A stretch of 64,000 nucleotides of DNA from positions 63,717 through 127,716 of the forward strand of contig DGLB01000072.1 in the NCBI GenBank assembly GCA_002387845.1. Reading direction: 5' to 3'. The notes under the pieces were generated by a model. The model saw only the letters and a list, made by a program, of their open reading frames with translations. It made no database searches and was not told the DNA's origin. The stretch is from Stenotrophomonas maltophilia. GTDB lineage: Bacteria > Pseudomonadota > Gammaproteobacteria > Xanthomonadales > Xanthomonadaceae. Within the stretch, counting starts at the first letter, position 1. Every line of letters starts with the position of its first letter. The translations under genes were made by a program, and so were the position numbers. Shown here one piece after another: positions 11,001 to 19,928 of the stretch.

Positions 11001-11526
11001 TGCCGAACAGGGTGGCGAACAACGCCATCAGCAACGCCACGTACAGCGCCGGATCTTCGAAGTAGCCGGTGGGACCGTGGTGCCCGGTCAGCACTTCCAG
11101 GCTCATCGCCACGGCTTTGTACTGCAGTGCCAGGTACGGCACGATGCCGATCAGCGCGATGCCGGCGACCAACGCGGCCAACCGCCGCGAGCGGCCGAAG
11201 CGCGAGGAGATGAAGTCGGCAATGGAGACCACGTTCTGGCTGCGTGCGATCAACGCCAGACGCTCGATGATGCGCCAGCCGAACAGCAGCATCAGCAGCG
11301 GGCCGAGATAGATCGGCAGGTAGCCGATGCCGTTGCGCACCGCGGTGCCGACCGCGCCGTAGAAGGTCCACGACGAGCAGTACACCGCCAATGCCAGGCT
11401 GTACACCACCGGCCGCAGCCACGGGCGGTCGGGATACATCGGCCGCCGGTCGCCCCACCAGGCCACGCCGAACAGCAGCGCGGCGTAGGCCACCGAGACC
11501 AGCAGCAGAATCCAGCTTGAGACCAA
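8086..11526 (-). CDS. crbS: CrbS-type hybrid sensor kinase with SSS transporter domain
   Basis: Large membrane sensor of about 1146 residues. Domain order: a sodium:solute symporter-like domain with about 13 membrane segments (roughly 1-510); a linker; PAS (about 640-760); HisKA with phospho-acceptor His792 in AAISHDVLQPLNAAR; HATPase with VWDTGPGIPE and GLGLGL; and a C-terminal receiver with Asp1076 in MLVDYHL. This is the architecture of CrbS/MxtR, which senses an acetate-related cue and drives the regulator of acs. The start is probably the TTG at 11526, just before the first membrane helix; no strong ribosome site is visible, so the start is uncertain. Confidence 0.85.
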   Translation of the reverse strand: MVSSWILLLVSVAYAALLFGVAWWGDRRPMYPDRPWLRPVVYSLALAVYCSSWTFYGAVGTAVRNGIGYLPIYLGPLLMLLFGWRIIERLALIARSQNVVSIADFISSRFGRSRRLAALVAGIALIGIVPYLALQYKAVAMSLEVLTGHHGPTGYFEDPALYVALLMALFATLFGTRQIDATEHHHGMMLAIAFESMVKLIAMVAVGLFAYLWLNDRGEAVVRGAHTLFTGLPPVGFISQTLLGFLAIICLPRQFHVAVVECADVGDVRRARWMFGGYLIVISAMVIPIATAGVSLFGSGGTVADDSMVLALPLAEGRRLLALVAYVGGFSAATGMVIVTSIALATMVSNDLVMPVLLRRSGDHREAAEVASRVLWIRRLAILMLAFAAYSYYRGSSNDSTLASYGLMAFAAVAQFAPGLIGGLYWRGASRRGVEAGIVLGFGTWIYTLLLPALTHAGWMDPAWLTAGPLGLEWLQPQRLFGMSGWDPLTHGTFWSLLINVAAMVLGSVRWRPGVDERLRAAPFLDPYAERPSVAGAWPGHVHVGDLLALASRVVGERHARRAFFEQAQSMERDLQASAPADRAWVQFTERLLAASIGAASARLLLTSLLRGSGMDLGEVVAVLDEAGQELRFNREILSTTLENISAGVSVVDPEMRLTAWNRRYQQMFGYPDGMLYVGRPVADLIRYNAERGELGEGDIELQINRRIGYMRAGSPHIFERTRSDGKVIEMRGQALPGGGYVTSYNDITDYKHAEKALLEANETLEQRVAERSHEAEVAQQSKTRFLAAISHDVLQPLNAARLFASALRDSHHNNDEQRHLAERVDASLRAAEELLDGLLDVSRLEAGGLHPVVGEFDVSLLMRELAAQYSPVAAGRGLRLDLFARPAWVRSDRRLLRRVLQNFLANALRYTRQGRIVMAVRHRGQNIELQVWDTGPGIPEHHMQQIFDEFHRYQQPFDWGEQGLGLGLSICQRISRLLDHQLNARSRVGSGSMFSILLPRAPTPQLPAPAPAAAERPQRADSLAGMRVLCVDNDQEILDGMRALLGRWQVDVITASTVDQALDQVQEAPDVMLVDYHLHDRLDGLDALVALREKAGREIPGALLTADGRDELKRMARERGYRLLTKPIKPASLRAFLTAHSRLAG

Positions 11527-11644
11527 GGGCCGTGTTCCCGGGGCAGACGTGGCCCCAGTGTAGTGGGTTATGTCGCAACTGGCTCTTGTGGCGATTCCAC
11601 GCTTCGCCGAGCGTGTGGGGCCCGCTCGCTGAAGGACGTACGCC

Positions 11645-12343
11645 ATGGATCCCGCCACCGCCACAGACCCTTCCACGTGGATTCCGCTCACCGTGCCGCA
11701 GGGCAACCCCGCGCCGGCTCCCAGCCTGCGGCTGGCCGCACGTCAGCTCAACACGATGGAGAACGCGACCTTGTATGTGGGCGGCAACGTCACCCTCACC
11801 CGCACGCGGGTGTCCCGGCAGCGGGAGGAACGGCTGGAGGAGCACGCGCACCTTCGCGGTGAAGCGCTGCGCGAGCTGGGCCTGTTGTCGCCGTCCGGAA
11901 CCTACCCACGCCCGGAGCGCGAGCGCCTGGCGACCGTCATCGCCGATCGGGTCATGCAGCAGGTGCCGCTGGGAACGCGCGCGCCACTGGAACTGCGGCT
12001 GATATACCTCGAGCCCACCATCGGCACGCTGTCCGGCCGCCTGGTGGATGGGGTCGCCTTCAAGGTCGCCGCCTGGGGACCGGACGCGCCGCCGCCCCTG
12101 CGTCCGGTCACACCGGAACCCGGTCCAGGGTGGTACCCGCACAATCCGCTGGGAGACACAGCGCCGGAACTGGATCTGGACCGCGCGCCTTACCAGGTCA
12201 GTGGCAGGCGGCTGCTCGACGACCTGCGTGGGCGCAGCATCACGCGGCTGCCGGCCCGATCACCCGCGACGGCAGCCGCAGGTGCACCTGGGTGCCCTGC
12301 CCGGCCCGGCTGTGCACCTGCACCGAGCCGCCGGCCGCGCTGA
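11645..12343 (+). CDS. Orphan hypothetical protein, 3' end antisense to kinase gene
   Basis: No family recognised. The 232-residue frame has a good AAGGA ribosome site eight bases before the ATG. The N-terminus is proline-rich and unstructured; residues 30-150 look globular, with charged helices (RQREERLEEHAHLRGEALR); there is no signal peptide or membrane segment. The last 104 bases overlap the end of the convergent kinase gene, and the final 35 residues change to low-complexity Ala/Pro/Arg, as if the original end had been lost and the frame read into the neighbour. Confidence 0.6.
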   Translation: MDPATATDPSTWIPLTVPQGNPAPAPSLRLAARQLNTMENATLYVGGNVTLTRTRVSRQREERLEEHAHLRGEALRELGLLSPSGTYPRPERERLATVIADRVMQQVPLGTRAPLELRLIYLEPTIGTLSGRLVDGVAFKVAAWGPDAPPPLRPVTPEPGPGWYPHNPLGDTAPELDLDRAPYQVSGRRLLDDLRGRSITRLPARSPATAAAGAPGCPARPGCAPAPSRRPR

Positions 12344-13586
12344 TCAGACGCACGGTCACCGCCAGCCCCAGGCCGGTGCCCTGCCCGACCGGCTTGGTGG
12401 TGAAGAACGGCTCCAGGCAGCGCGCGCGCACCTCTTCGCTCATGCCCTGGCCGGTGTCCTCCACCCGCACCAGCAACTGGTCACCTTCCGCCGGCTGCAG
12501 GGCCAGGGTGAAGCGGCCTCCCTCGGGCATGGCCTGCTGGGCGTTCACCGCCAGGCTGAGCAGAATCGATTCGAGCTGGGCGGGGTCGAAGTGGATCAGC
12601 CGCTGCACCCCGCCGGTTTCCACCTGCACGTCGACCTTGCGGTCGAACATCTGCTCCAGCAGCGGGGTCAGTGCATTCACGGTGGCGGCCGCGTCCAGCA
12701 GCTGCGGCCGCGCGGCTTCCAGGCGACTGAAGTCCATCAGCCGGCGGCTGACCGCGCTGGCCCGGCGCACCGCTGCATCAGCGCCATTCAAGGCAACCTG
12801 CTGCGGTTCACCCTGGCTGCGCCCGGCCTTGGCCACGTACATCTGGATCAGCCCGAGCAGATGGTTGAAATCATGCGCGATGCCGCTGGCCAGGCGGCCC
12901 ACGTTCTCCATCTTCATCGCGTGCACCAGCTGGTCGCGGGCACGTTCGCGCTCCTGGATCTCCAGCTGAAGTTCGTCGCGTTTGCGTGCCAGCTCCTGGC
13001 TGCGCTGCTGCGCCATCTGCAGACTTTCACGCAGGCCGGTCACGCTGTGATGCAGCAGCCACGCGGTGAGCAGCACACCGAACAGGCCGATGCCCAGGTC
13101 GGTGCCCACCAGCATCAGGCGGTCACCGCGGAACATGGCCCCGGATGCATCCACCCAGGCCCCCAGCGCCAGCAGGCCGCACAGCGCGGCCGTGACCCAG
13201 CTCAGGGTGCGGTGCCCGAGCACGGCGGCCACCAGCAGCAGCGGCACCATCTGCACCAGCTGCAGGCGCAGCTGCGCCGCCAGGCCCCAGTAGCCGTACG
13301 CCAGCAGCAGCAGCGGCAACTGGGCCAGTACGAAGGTGCTGGCCGCGCGTACGCTGCGTCCTGCCAGGTGCTCCACCAGGCAGAGCAGGCAGATCAGCGC
13401 GTGCAGGATCGCCATGGCCGGAACCATGCGGTCCAGGCCAGGGCCGCTGCGCACGGCCAGCCAGCTGGCAAATATCACGTGGTACAGCGCCACCAGCAGC
13501 AACAGGCCGCGCAGCATGGCGTCGGTGCGGCGGCCCAGCCCGGTCGGGGCGGACGCAGCAGGATCGTGGTGCGGCGGAACAGGCAT
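12240..13586 (-). CDS. Membrane-bound sensor histidine kinase
   Basis: Two-component kinase of 448 residues. About six hydrophobic segments span residues 25-180. A coiled coil follows (about 190-225), then the dimerisation helix with phospho-acceptor His238 in GIAHDFNHLLG, an N-box (VNAQQAM), DTGQGM and GTGLGLAV ATP-binding motifs. The N-terminus has no recognised sensory domain. No response regulator lies beside it, so it is an orphan kinase whose partner is elsewhere. Its 3' end overlaps an orphan gene on the other strand. Confidence 0.9.
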   Translation of the reverse strand: MPVPPHHDPAASAPTGLGRRTDAMLRGLLLLVALYHVIFASWLAVRSGPGLDRMVPAMAILHALICLLCLVEHLAGRSVRAASTFVLAQLPLLLLAYGYWGLAAQLRLQLVQMVPLLLVAAVLGHRTLSWVTAALCGLLALGAWVDASGAMFRGDRLMLVGTDLGIGLFGVLLTAWLLHHSVTGLRESLQMAQQRSQELARKRDELQLEIQERERARDQLVHAMKMENVGRLASGIAHDFNHLLGLIQMYVAKAGRSQGEPQQVALNGADAAVRRASAVSRRLMDFSRLEAARPQLLDAAATVNALTPLLEQMFDRKVDVQVETGGVQRLIHFDPAQLESILLSLAVNAQQAMPEGGRFTLALQPAEGDQLLVRVEDTGQGMSEEVRARCLEPFFTTKPVGQGTGLGLAVTVRLISAAGGSVQVHSRAGQGTQVHLRLPSRVIGPAAA

Positions 13587-13673
13587 GCGGTTCAGGAAGT
13601 CCCCACCGGAAGGGCCGGCGGCTTACGGTAACGCAGGTATAGTAGCCATCGACCCGGGGAAGTCGCTGTTTTC

Positions 13674-15554
13674 ATGCTCATCAAGCCGTTCATCCGGCGC
13701 GTACTGCCCGCGCTGGCCTGTCTGTTGGCGCTCAGCGCCGTTCCCGCCCAAGCGCAGCGCCCGGGCGACGGTGGCCCGCTGGCGGCGCAGGTGGAGCAGT
13801 GCCAGTCCACGCTCAGCAGCGCGCCGCAAACCTCGCTGCAGCTGGCGCAGGCGTTGCTGGCCCAGCCCAACCTGCCCACCTCCGTCGAGATCAGCGCGGT
13901 GGGTTGCCTGGGCTTCGCGCTGCGCCAGCAGGGCCAGCTGGACCAGACCACCGACCTGCCCGCACGCCTGCTGGCGGCGGCACAACGCGCCGACGCCAGC
14001 ACCGATGACCGCATGCGCGCGCAGTCGCTGGCCGCCCACCTGCTGTTGTGGCAGGGCCAGCAGGGGCAGGCGCTCACCCTGGTCAGCGCGTTCCTGGACG
14101 AGGCGGTGAAGCAGCGCGACGTGCAGGGTCAGATCGCGGCGCTGATGATGATCTCGATGATCCGCGGTGAGGCCATGGGCGATGCCGCCGGCGCACTGAC
14201 CTACCTGCGCAAGGCCACCGAGCTGACCGACCATCTGCGCCGCCCCCCCACACCGGGCGACCTGGTGGTCTACTACAACTACGGCTACGCCCTGCTGCTG
14301 CTGCAGCGTTATGACGAAGCGGCGGTCGCCTTCAAGCGCGCCGAAGCGGTCGGGGTGCGGTTGAGCGGACAGGACCTGATGATGCAGCGCATGGCCAGCC
14401 ACCGCGCCGAGATCGCGCGGGTGCGCGGTGAGCTCGATGCGGCCGAAGCCGGTCTGCGCGGTGCACTGGCCTGGCAGGCCGCGCAGGATCCGCAGGGTCA
14501 GGTGGTCACCCTGCAGCGGCTGGCCCTGGTGAAGCTGGACCGGGATGATGCGCGTGACGCGCTGCCGTTGGCCACGCAGGCCCTGGCGCTGGCAAAACGC
14601 GGGCACTTCGATGAAGAGGTGCGCCAGGGGCTGGATCTGCTCGGTGACATCCACCTGCTGCTGGGCGAGCGCGACCAGGCCGTGGCGCTGTCGCGTGAAG
14701 CACGTCAGCTGGACCAGCGCCGGGCCCAGGACAAGGCACTGGCCCAGCTGGCGCAGCTGCAGGCCACCGCCGAACGCAACATCGACCCCACCCAGGTGAA
14801 CGCGGTGCAGGACCTGGAGCGGGTGCGGGTCATCCGCAACAGCGCGGTGGTCGCCCTGGTCCTGGTAGCGGCGGTGGCGCTGGTGATGGTGGCGCGACTG
14901 CGTCGCCAGCGGCAGCAACTGACCACGCTGATCAGCACGGATGCCCTGACCGGCCTGCCCAACCGGCGCGAGGCCGAACGCGCACTGGAAAGCGAAATGC
15001 CGACCTTCGCCAGCGCGCGGCGCACGGCCCTGCTGCTGGTGGAGCTGGACGACTTCAAGACGCTCAATGACCAGCACGGCCAAGCCGCCGGCGACGCGAT
15101 TCTGCGCGCGGCGGCGAGCTGCCTGCGCGCGGCGTGTGACCGCCACGATGTGGTCGCACGTTGGGGCGGCGCGGGTTTCCTGGTGGCCCGCCACGACACC
15201 AACGCGCAGGCCGCGCAGGCACTGGCCAGCCACCTGTGCCTGCAGATCGAGCGGCTGGTGGTCGAGCTTGGGCCTGGCCAGCACCTGACCCTCAGTGCCA
15301 GCGTGGGGCTGGCTCCGCTGCCGCTGTTCGCCGATGCACCCGCGGTGCTGGACGACAGCCTGCGCGCGGCCGATCGCGCACTGCAGAGCGCGCGCCGCAG
15401 TGGCCAGAATGCCTGGGCCAGCCTGTGGGGCGAACGCGCCGGGCAGGCGGTGGACCTGTATGCCCTGCTGCACGACCCGGCCGATGCCATGGCACGCGGC
15501 TGGCTGTCGTTGTCCGGCAGCCGGCCGATGCCGTGGACGCCGGCCCGCTACTAG
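13674..15554 (+). CDS. Membrane TPR-like protein with degenerate GGDEF domain
   Basis: 626 residues: a signal peptide (AQAQR near residue 28), a periplasmic helical-repeat region like tetratricopeptide repeats (about 35-370), one membrane helix (about 383-405) and a C-terminal GGDEF-family domain starting at DALTGLPNRREAE. The catalytic signature at residues 498-502 is GGAGF, not GGDEF, so both acidic metal/catalytic residues are missing. Diguanylate cyclase activity is therefore unlikely, and a role as a c-di-GMP or GTP sensor or scaffold is inferred. The stop codon overlaps the stop of the convergent OmpA gene by three bases. Confidence 0.88.
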   Translation: MLIKPFIRRVLPALACLLALSAVPAQAQRPGDGGPLAAQVEQCQSTLSSAPQTSLQLAQALLAQPNLPTSVEISAVGCLGFALRQQGQLDQTTDLPARLLAAAQRADASTDDRMRAQSLAAHLLLWQGQQGQALTLVSAFLDEAVKQRDVQGQIAALMMISMIRGEAMGDAAGALTYLRKATELTDHLRRPPTPGDLVVYYNYGYALLLLQRYDEAAVAFKRAEAVGVRLSGQDLMMQRMASHRAEIARVRGELDAAEAGLRGALAWQAAQDPQGQVVTLQRLALVKLDRDDARDALPLATQALALAKRGHFDEEVRQGLDLLGDIHLLLGERDQAVALSREARQLDQRRAQDKALAQLAQLQATAERNIDPTQVNAVQDLERVRVIRNSAVVALVLVAAVALVMVARLRRQRQQLTTLISTDALTGLPNRREAERALESEMPTFASARRTALLLVELDDFKTLNDQHGQAAGDAILRAAASCLRAACDRHDVVARWGGAGFLVARHDTNAQAAQALASHLCLQIERLVVELGPGQHLTLSASVGLAPLPLFADAPAVLDDSLRAADRALQSARRSGQNAWASLWGERAGQAVDLYALLHDPADAMARGWLSLSGSRPMPWTPARY

Positions 15555-16564
15555 CGGGCCACCTCGAAGCGGACTTCCACGCGACGGTTGGGCAGCAGGC
15601 ATTCCAGCAGCGCCGCACGCGGGGTGACGCCTGCACATTGCTGCACCTGCTGGGTGTCGCCGCGGTACTCGTAACGGACCTTGGCCGGGTCGATGCCGCG
15701 GCCGATCAGCAGCTCACGCACGGTTCTGGCGCGTCGCTCGGACAGCGCCTGGTTGGCGTCGAAGCCCCGGCCCTGCATGCGGTCGGCGTGACCCACCAGT
15801 GCCACCGCCTGCAGCTGCAGCTTCTCGCTGGCGATGCTGGCCAGTGCGCGATCGATGCTTTCCAGCGAGTAGGTGCGGATGTCGCGGTAGCCATCACGGT
15901 CGAATTCGAACAGCACATTGGCCACCAGCGGGCCCGGTGCGGCCGCGATGCCTGCTGGCGCAGCCGGGCACTGGCGGGCCGCCGCCTCCGCGTCGTTGAC
16001 CAGCTCTTCGGCGATCTGGATGTACGGCTTGGAGTGCCGCCATTGCTGCTGGTTGAACTCGTTGCCGGCATGCACCAGTTCGACTTCACCGCAGGCGACC
16101 TGCTGCGCGGCGCAGACGAATCCCGGGCTGCCGTGGACCACGCGCAGGCGCTGCCACAGGTCGTCACGCAGGTACTTGGCATTGTTGACCAGCGGGGTGT
16201 CGGTGGGCATCGGCTGCACGCCCTGCTCCATGCCGTTGATCAGCTTTTCCGACTCGGTCAGCGCCTGCTGCGGAAAATCGCTGCGGTCGTTGCGGCTGTA
16301 CTCGTGGAACGACACATCCAGCCAGCACTGGGCCTTGGACAAGTGGTAATCGCGGATCGGGCGACCGCCATCGTTCAGTGCCTGGATGCGGCCCTGGGTC
16401 GCCTCATACGCGCTGTGATCGGCATGGATCGCCTGGTCGCTGATGCGCTGCTGCTGCGGAGCCAGCTGGGTCTGCTGCGCGGAGGCCGTCGCGGCCAGGC
16501 CGGCAAGCAGGGCCACGCTCAAGGTGGTGCGGGCACAACGGGTCATGCGGGTGAAGTCATTCAT
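15551..16564 (-). CDS. OmpA-family peptidoglycan-associated protein
   Basis: 337 residues. A signal peptide (ATASAQQ near 29) is followed by a helical region of about 180 residues with four cysteines, then an OmpA-type peptidoglycan-binding domain (FEFDRDGYRDI, VALVGHADRMQGRGFDANQALSERRARTV written here in parts: GHADRMQG and ALSERRARTV). It is the last gene of a three-gene operon: its ATG is 10 bases after the stop of the outer-membrane barrel gene and uses a GAGGA site inside that gap. In context it probably anchors the surface complex to the cell wall. Confidence 0.88.
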   Translation of the reverse strand: MNDFTRMTRCARTTLSVALLAGLAATASAQQTQLAPQQQRISDQAIHADHSAYEATQGRIQALNDGGRPIRDYHLSKAQCWLDVSFHEYSRNDRSDFPQQALTESEKLINGMEQGVQPMPTDTPLVNNAKYLRDDLWQRLRVVHGSPGFVCAAQQVACGEVELVHAGNEFNQQQWRHSKPYIQIAEELVNDAEAAARQCPAAPAGIAAAPGPLVANVLFEFDRDGYRDIRTYSLESIDRALASIASEKLQLQAVALVGHADRMQGRGFDANQALSERRARTVRELLIGRGIDPAKVRYEYRGDTQQVQQCAGVTPRAALLECLLPNRRVEVRFEVAR

Positions 16565-16574
16565 CAGGGCATCC

Positions 16575-19500
16575 TCAGCGGGCCGGATCGCGATAGCGGA
16601 CGGGGTCCGGTCGGAACAGGTCTTCGTCGAACTTGAAGCGCAGGCGCAGGAACACGCCCTGCTGCGTGTATTCGTAACCGTTCAGGTCACGATCGCCGGC
16701 AAAGCCGGTCCAGTTGTAGCCCGCCGACAACCACAGGTTCTGGCGCAGCAGGCGGCCCACTTCCAGCCCATAGGCGTACTGGTTGGCACCCGACTGCCCA
16801 CGGAAGCTGGAACCCAGCACGCCGATGTCCCAGTTCTCGGTGATGTCATAGACCACGCGCGCCGAGAACAGCATGGCGCGGAAGCGGCTGTTGACGCGCG
16901 CGCCGTCGCTGTAGGCGAACTGGTCCTGCTGCCATTTGCCCGCCACGCGCCCGGTCAGCCACCACGCCCGCGAGGGATGCCAGTCGGCGTGGGTGGAGAC
17001 GATGTGCGCACGCGTGCGCACGTCCTGGCTGCTGCCATCGACAATGCCACCGTCCACCAGGGTCAGGCCGCTCTCGTCGCGTTCGAGCTTGTACTCGTAG
17101 CGGGCCAGCGCGTTGATGCGGTTGCGGTCGGTATCACGGTAGGCCACGCCCAGCTGGAAGCGGTCCTGCAGCACATCGCCACGTGCGTCATAGCGCGTGC
17201 TCAACAGGTAGTTGCGGGCCAGCAGGGTCCAGTCGCGGCTGAGCTTGCGCGCCAGCATGAACTGCACCAGGGTGGTGTCGAACGCCTCGTTGGTCTCCGT
17301 TTCCGGCACGTCATCGGAGATGCGGTGCTCAACCCGGAATGCCCCACGCCACATCGGATTGGCGCTGTAGTCCAGGCCCAGCGCCAGCCCGGTGCTGTCG
17401 CCGGTGGTGCCGTCGATCACCTTGACGTGCTCGGCCGAGCTGCTCAGGCGCAGGCCCTGGGCGATGTCCCAGGTGTTGCGGATGCCCGACGCCGTCTGCA
17501 CGTCGCGGCCACCGATCGCATCGCGCAGGCGGTACTCACTGAAGGTCTGGGTATCGCGCAGGTAGCTGCTGTCGATGCCGAACACCAGCGCGTCGGCCTC
17601 GCGGTCGGTGGTGGTGATGCCGTAGGCGCTGGTCAGGCCGGTCTGCTTCTCGTAGCGGCCGTAAACGCGGCTGCGTTCGAAGACCTGGTAGTCCAGCCCG
17701 GCGGCCAGGCGGCGACGGTCCTCGCCACTGACACTGTTCTCGGCCTCGGCACCCGCACTGAGGCGATCGTTGAGGCGATAGCCCAGGCCGATGCGGGCGC
17801 TGTCCGATTCCAGCTCGGTGCCTACCGGCAGGTCGCTGGTGATCGGGCTGCCACTGCTGCTGCCGTTGATCACCATCAGCCCGGTGGCCGGGTCCAGCGC
17901 CTGCTGGCCGTAGCCGAGTGCTCCACCGCCGGAACCGGTGGCAAAGCCCCCGGTCAGCCCCCCGGCATTGCCGAACGGTACGCCCGACGACCACGGCGAG
18001 GTGATGCCGATGGTTTCGCGGATGCTGCGCACGCCCAGGTCGACGGTCAGGCGCTCGGTCGCGGCCACGCGCACACCGGCACCGCCCGCATCGCGCTCGC
18101 CGCCGTCCGGGTTGCGGTCTTCGCTGCGCAGTCCTTCCAGGTACAGCTCCAGGCGCGGTCCGACCCGGTAGCTCAGCTGGGCGTTGTACTCGCCACGGCC
18201 ACCGTACAGCGGTGCGGCCGGGTTGTTGAAGGCCGGGTCGGTGCGCGCCGCGAACAGGCGTGCGTCGAAGCGCTCGCTGTCATGCGCGAACTCGACCCGC
18301 CAGGCGTCGCCTTCCACTTCGCCGGTCACGTCCTTCAAGCCCTGCGAGGTGACCTGGTTGATGGTGTTGGTATTGACCTCGCTGCGTGTACGCGCGAACT
18401 CGGCCACCAGCAGGGTGTTGTCCCCGAAACGGTAGCTGGCATTGGCGCTGCCCATGCGGAAGGCGGCATACGGGTTGCGGTCTTCGACGGCTGCCGCACC
18501 GACTTCCATCCGCGGCGTCAGCTTGACCTGCGCATCCGCCCCACCGACCCAGAACTTCTCGGTGTCCTGGTCCAGCTCATAGGTGATGCGCAGCGACACC
18601 GGGTTGAGGTCGCTGTCAAACGCCGGCAGGAACTGGTTGAGCAGGATGCGGCCGGAGAACGGCTCGAAGCTGTAGTCCACCAGGCGTGCCAGTGCACGCA
18701 CCGAGACGATGCGGGTGGGCTGGTTGCGGTCGCGGGTGATCACTTCCACGCGTTCGCTGCCTTCCAGCACCGCATTGTTGCGCAGCGCGTACGGGCCGCT
18801 GCCCTGGCTGCGGAACTCCTCGATCACCTGGCGCAGCGAGTCCTGCATGGCGAACACATTGCTGCGCACGCGCTCGCTTTCGAAGTGCCAGCCCAGCCCG
18901 GTGGCGGTGCGGTTGTAGGTGCCCAGGCTGCGCTGCGGGATCGGGCCACTGCCGCCGATGCCGCTGGCCGTAGCAAGCGTGTCGCCGGTCTGGAAATCGC
19001 CGTACAGCAGGTAGCTGCGCTTGTTGTCGATGCGCACGTACAGGCGCTCGGCCGAGCGCGCGTCGAAGCCGCGCAGCGAGCTGTCACCGTAGACCGGATA
19101 GAACTCCTCGGGCTGGATGTCACGCAGCAGGCGGCCGCGGGTGTCCTTGTCCGAATCGTAGGCGGCGGTGAGCAGGTATTCGCCCTTGATCCGGCCCTTG
19201 ACGAAGAACGCGGTACGCGCCGCCGCATTCGCCTTGCCATTGTTGAACTGGCGTTCCCAGCGACGGATGTCACGGTCGAACGCGTCGTGGTTCTCCACCG
19301 GCGCGATCGCGCTGGCGTTGCCACGGCGACGGAAGTTGATGATGCCCTCGACCAGGCCGGTCGCCAGCAGTTCACGCATTTCCGGCAGGAAGCCGATGCT
19401 GCCCTGCGCGGTCTGGTCGCCGGCGGTCACCCGCAGCAGCACATCCTGCGGATCATGCGGGGCAATCAGCTCGAACTCGGCACTGCCGTCGACCACCTGC

Positions 19501-19928
19501 AGCTGCACGCCCGGGGTGACCTTGTCGGCATCCAGTGCACCGGGGCCGAACTCGTCGGTGCGCGAACCCGGCAGGCGGATGCGTCCGCCGCTGTTTTCGA
19601 TGGTGATGTAGGTGGTGCCGGTCAGCGGACGCGCGTTGCCATCCAGCAGCTGCACGCGCACGTGCACGGCGCTCTGGCCGTCTGCGGGCACGCCGTCGCG
19701 GTCCAGTTCGACCACGATGCGGTCAAGCACGTCGCTGCGCGCGGCCAGCGCGCGCGGCGCAGCGTCCACGCTGGCCGGGCTGCGCGGGTACAACGCGCTG
19801 GCATCGCCCAGCACAGGGGTGAAGCGGCCGGGGTTGCCGGTGCTCTGGGCGAGCGCGGGTACCGCAGCCAGTGCGCAGGCAAGCAGGCTCAGGCGCGGCA
19901 GGCCGCGCATCAGGGCAGCACGGTTCAT
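16575..19928 (-). CDS. Large outer-membrane barrel protein with Ig-like N-terminus
   Basis: 1117 residues with a signal peptide (PALAQS near 28). Residues about 65-175 resemble an invasin/Big_1-type Ig-like domain (VVELDRDGVPADGQS, then ENSGGRIRLPG). The rest, from about residue 190, is a long run of alternating polar and hydrophobic strands typical of an outer-membrane beta-barrel, with motifs such as YPVYGDSS and YLLYGDFQTGD. No TonB box or plug domain was recognised. The ATG overlaps the stop of the upstream giant repeat protein (ATGA), so the two are translationally coupled. It may anchor or export that protein; this is inference from operon order. Confidence 0.75.
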   Translation of the reverse strand: MNRAALMRGLPRLSLLACALAAVPALAQSTGNPGRFTPVLGDASALYPRSPASVDAAPRALAARSDVLDRIVVELDRDGVPADGQSAVHVRVQLLDGNARPLTGTTYITIENSGGRIRLPGSRTDEFGPGALDADKVTPGVQLQVVDGSAEFELIAPHDPQDVLLRVTAGDQTAQGSIGFLPEMRELLATGLVEGIINFRRRGNASAIAPVENHDAFDRDIRRWERQFNNGKANAAARTAFFVKGRIKGEYLLTAAYDSDKDTRGRLLRDIQPEEFYPVYGDSSLRGFDARSAERLYVRIDNKRSYLLYGDFQTGDTLATASGIGGSGPIPQRSLGTYNRTATGLGWHFESERVRSNVFAMQDSLRQVIEEFRSQGSGPYALRNNAVLEGSERVEVITRDRNQPTRIVSVRALARLVDYSFEPFSGRILLNQFLPAFDSDLNPVSLRITYELDQDTEKFWVGGADAQVKLTPRMEVGAAAVEDRNPYAAFRMGSANASYRFGDNTLLVAEFARTRSEVNTNTINQVTSQGLKDVTGEVEGDAWRVEFAHDSERFDARLFAARTDPAFNNPAAPLYGGRGEYNAQLSYRVGPRLELYLEGLRSEDRNPDGGERDAGGAGVRVAATERLTVDLGVRSIRETIGITSPWSSGVPFGNAGGLTGGFATGSGGGALGYGQQALDPATGLMVINGSSSGSPITSDLPVGTELESDSARIGLGYRLNDRLSAGAEAENSVSGEDRRRLAAGLDYQVFERSRVYGRYEKQTGLTSAYGITTTDREADALVFGIDSSYLRDTQTFSEYRLRDAIGGRDVQTASGIRNTWDIAQGLRLSSSAEHVKVIDGTTGDSTGLALGLDYSANPMWRGAFRVEHRISDDVPETETNEAFDTTLVQFMLARKLSRDWTLLARNYLLSTRYDARGDVLQDRFQLGVAYRDTDRNRINALARYEYKLERDESGLTLVDGGIVDGSSQDVRTRAHIVSTHADWHPSRAWWLTGRVAGKWQQDQFAYSDGARVNSRFRAMLFSARVVYDITENWDIGVLGSSFRGQSGANQYAYGLEVGRLLRQNLWLSAGYNWTGFAGDRDLNGYEYTQQGVFLRLRFKFDEDLFRPDPVRYRDPAR

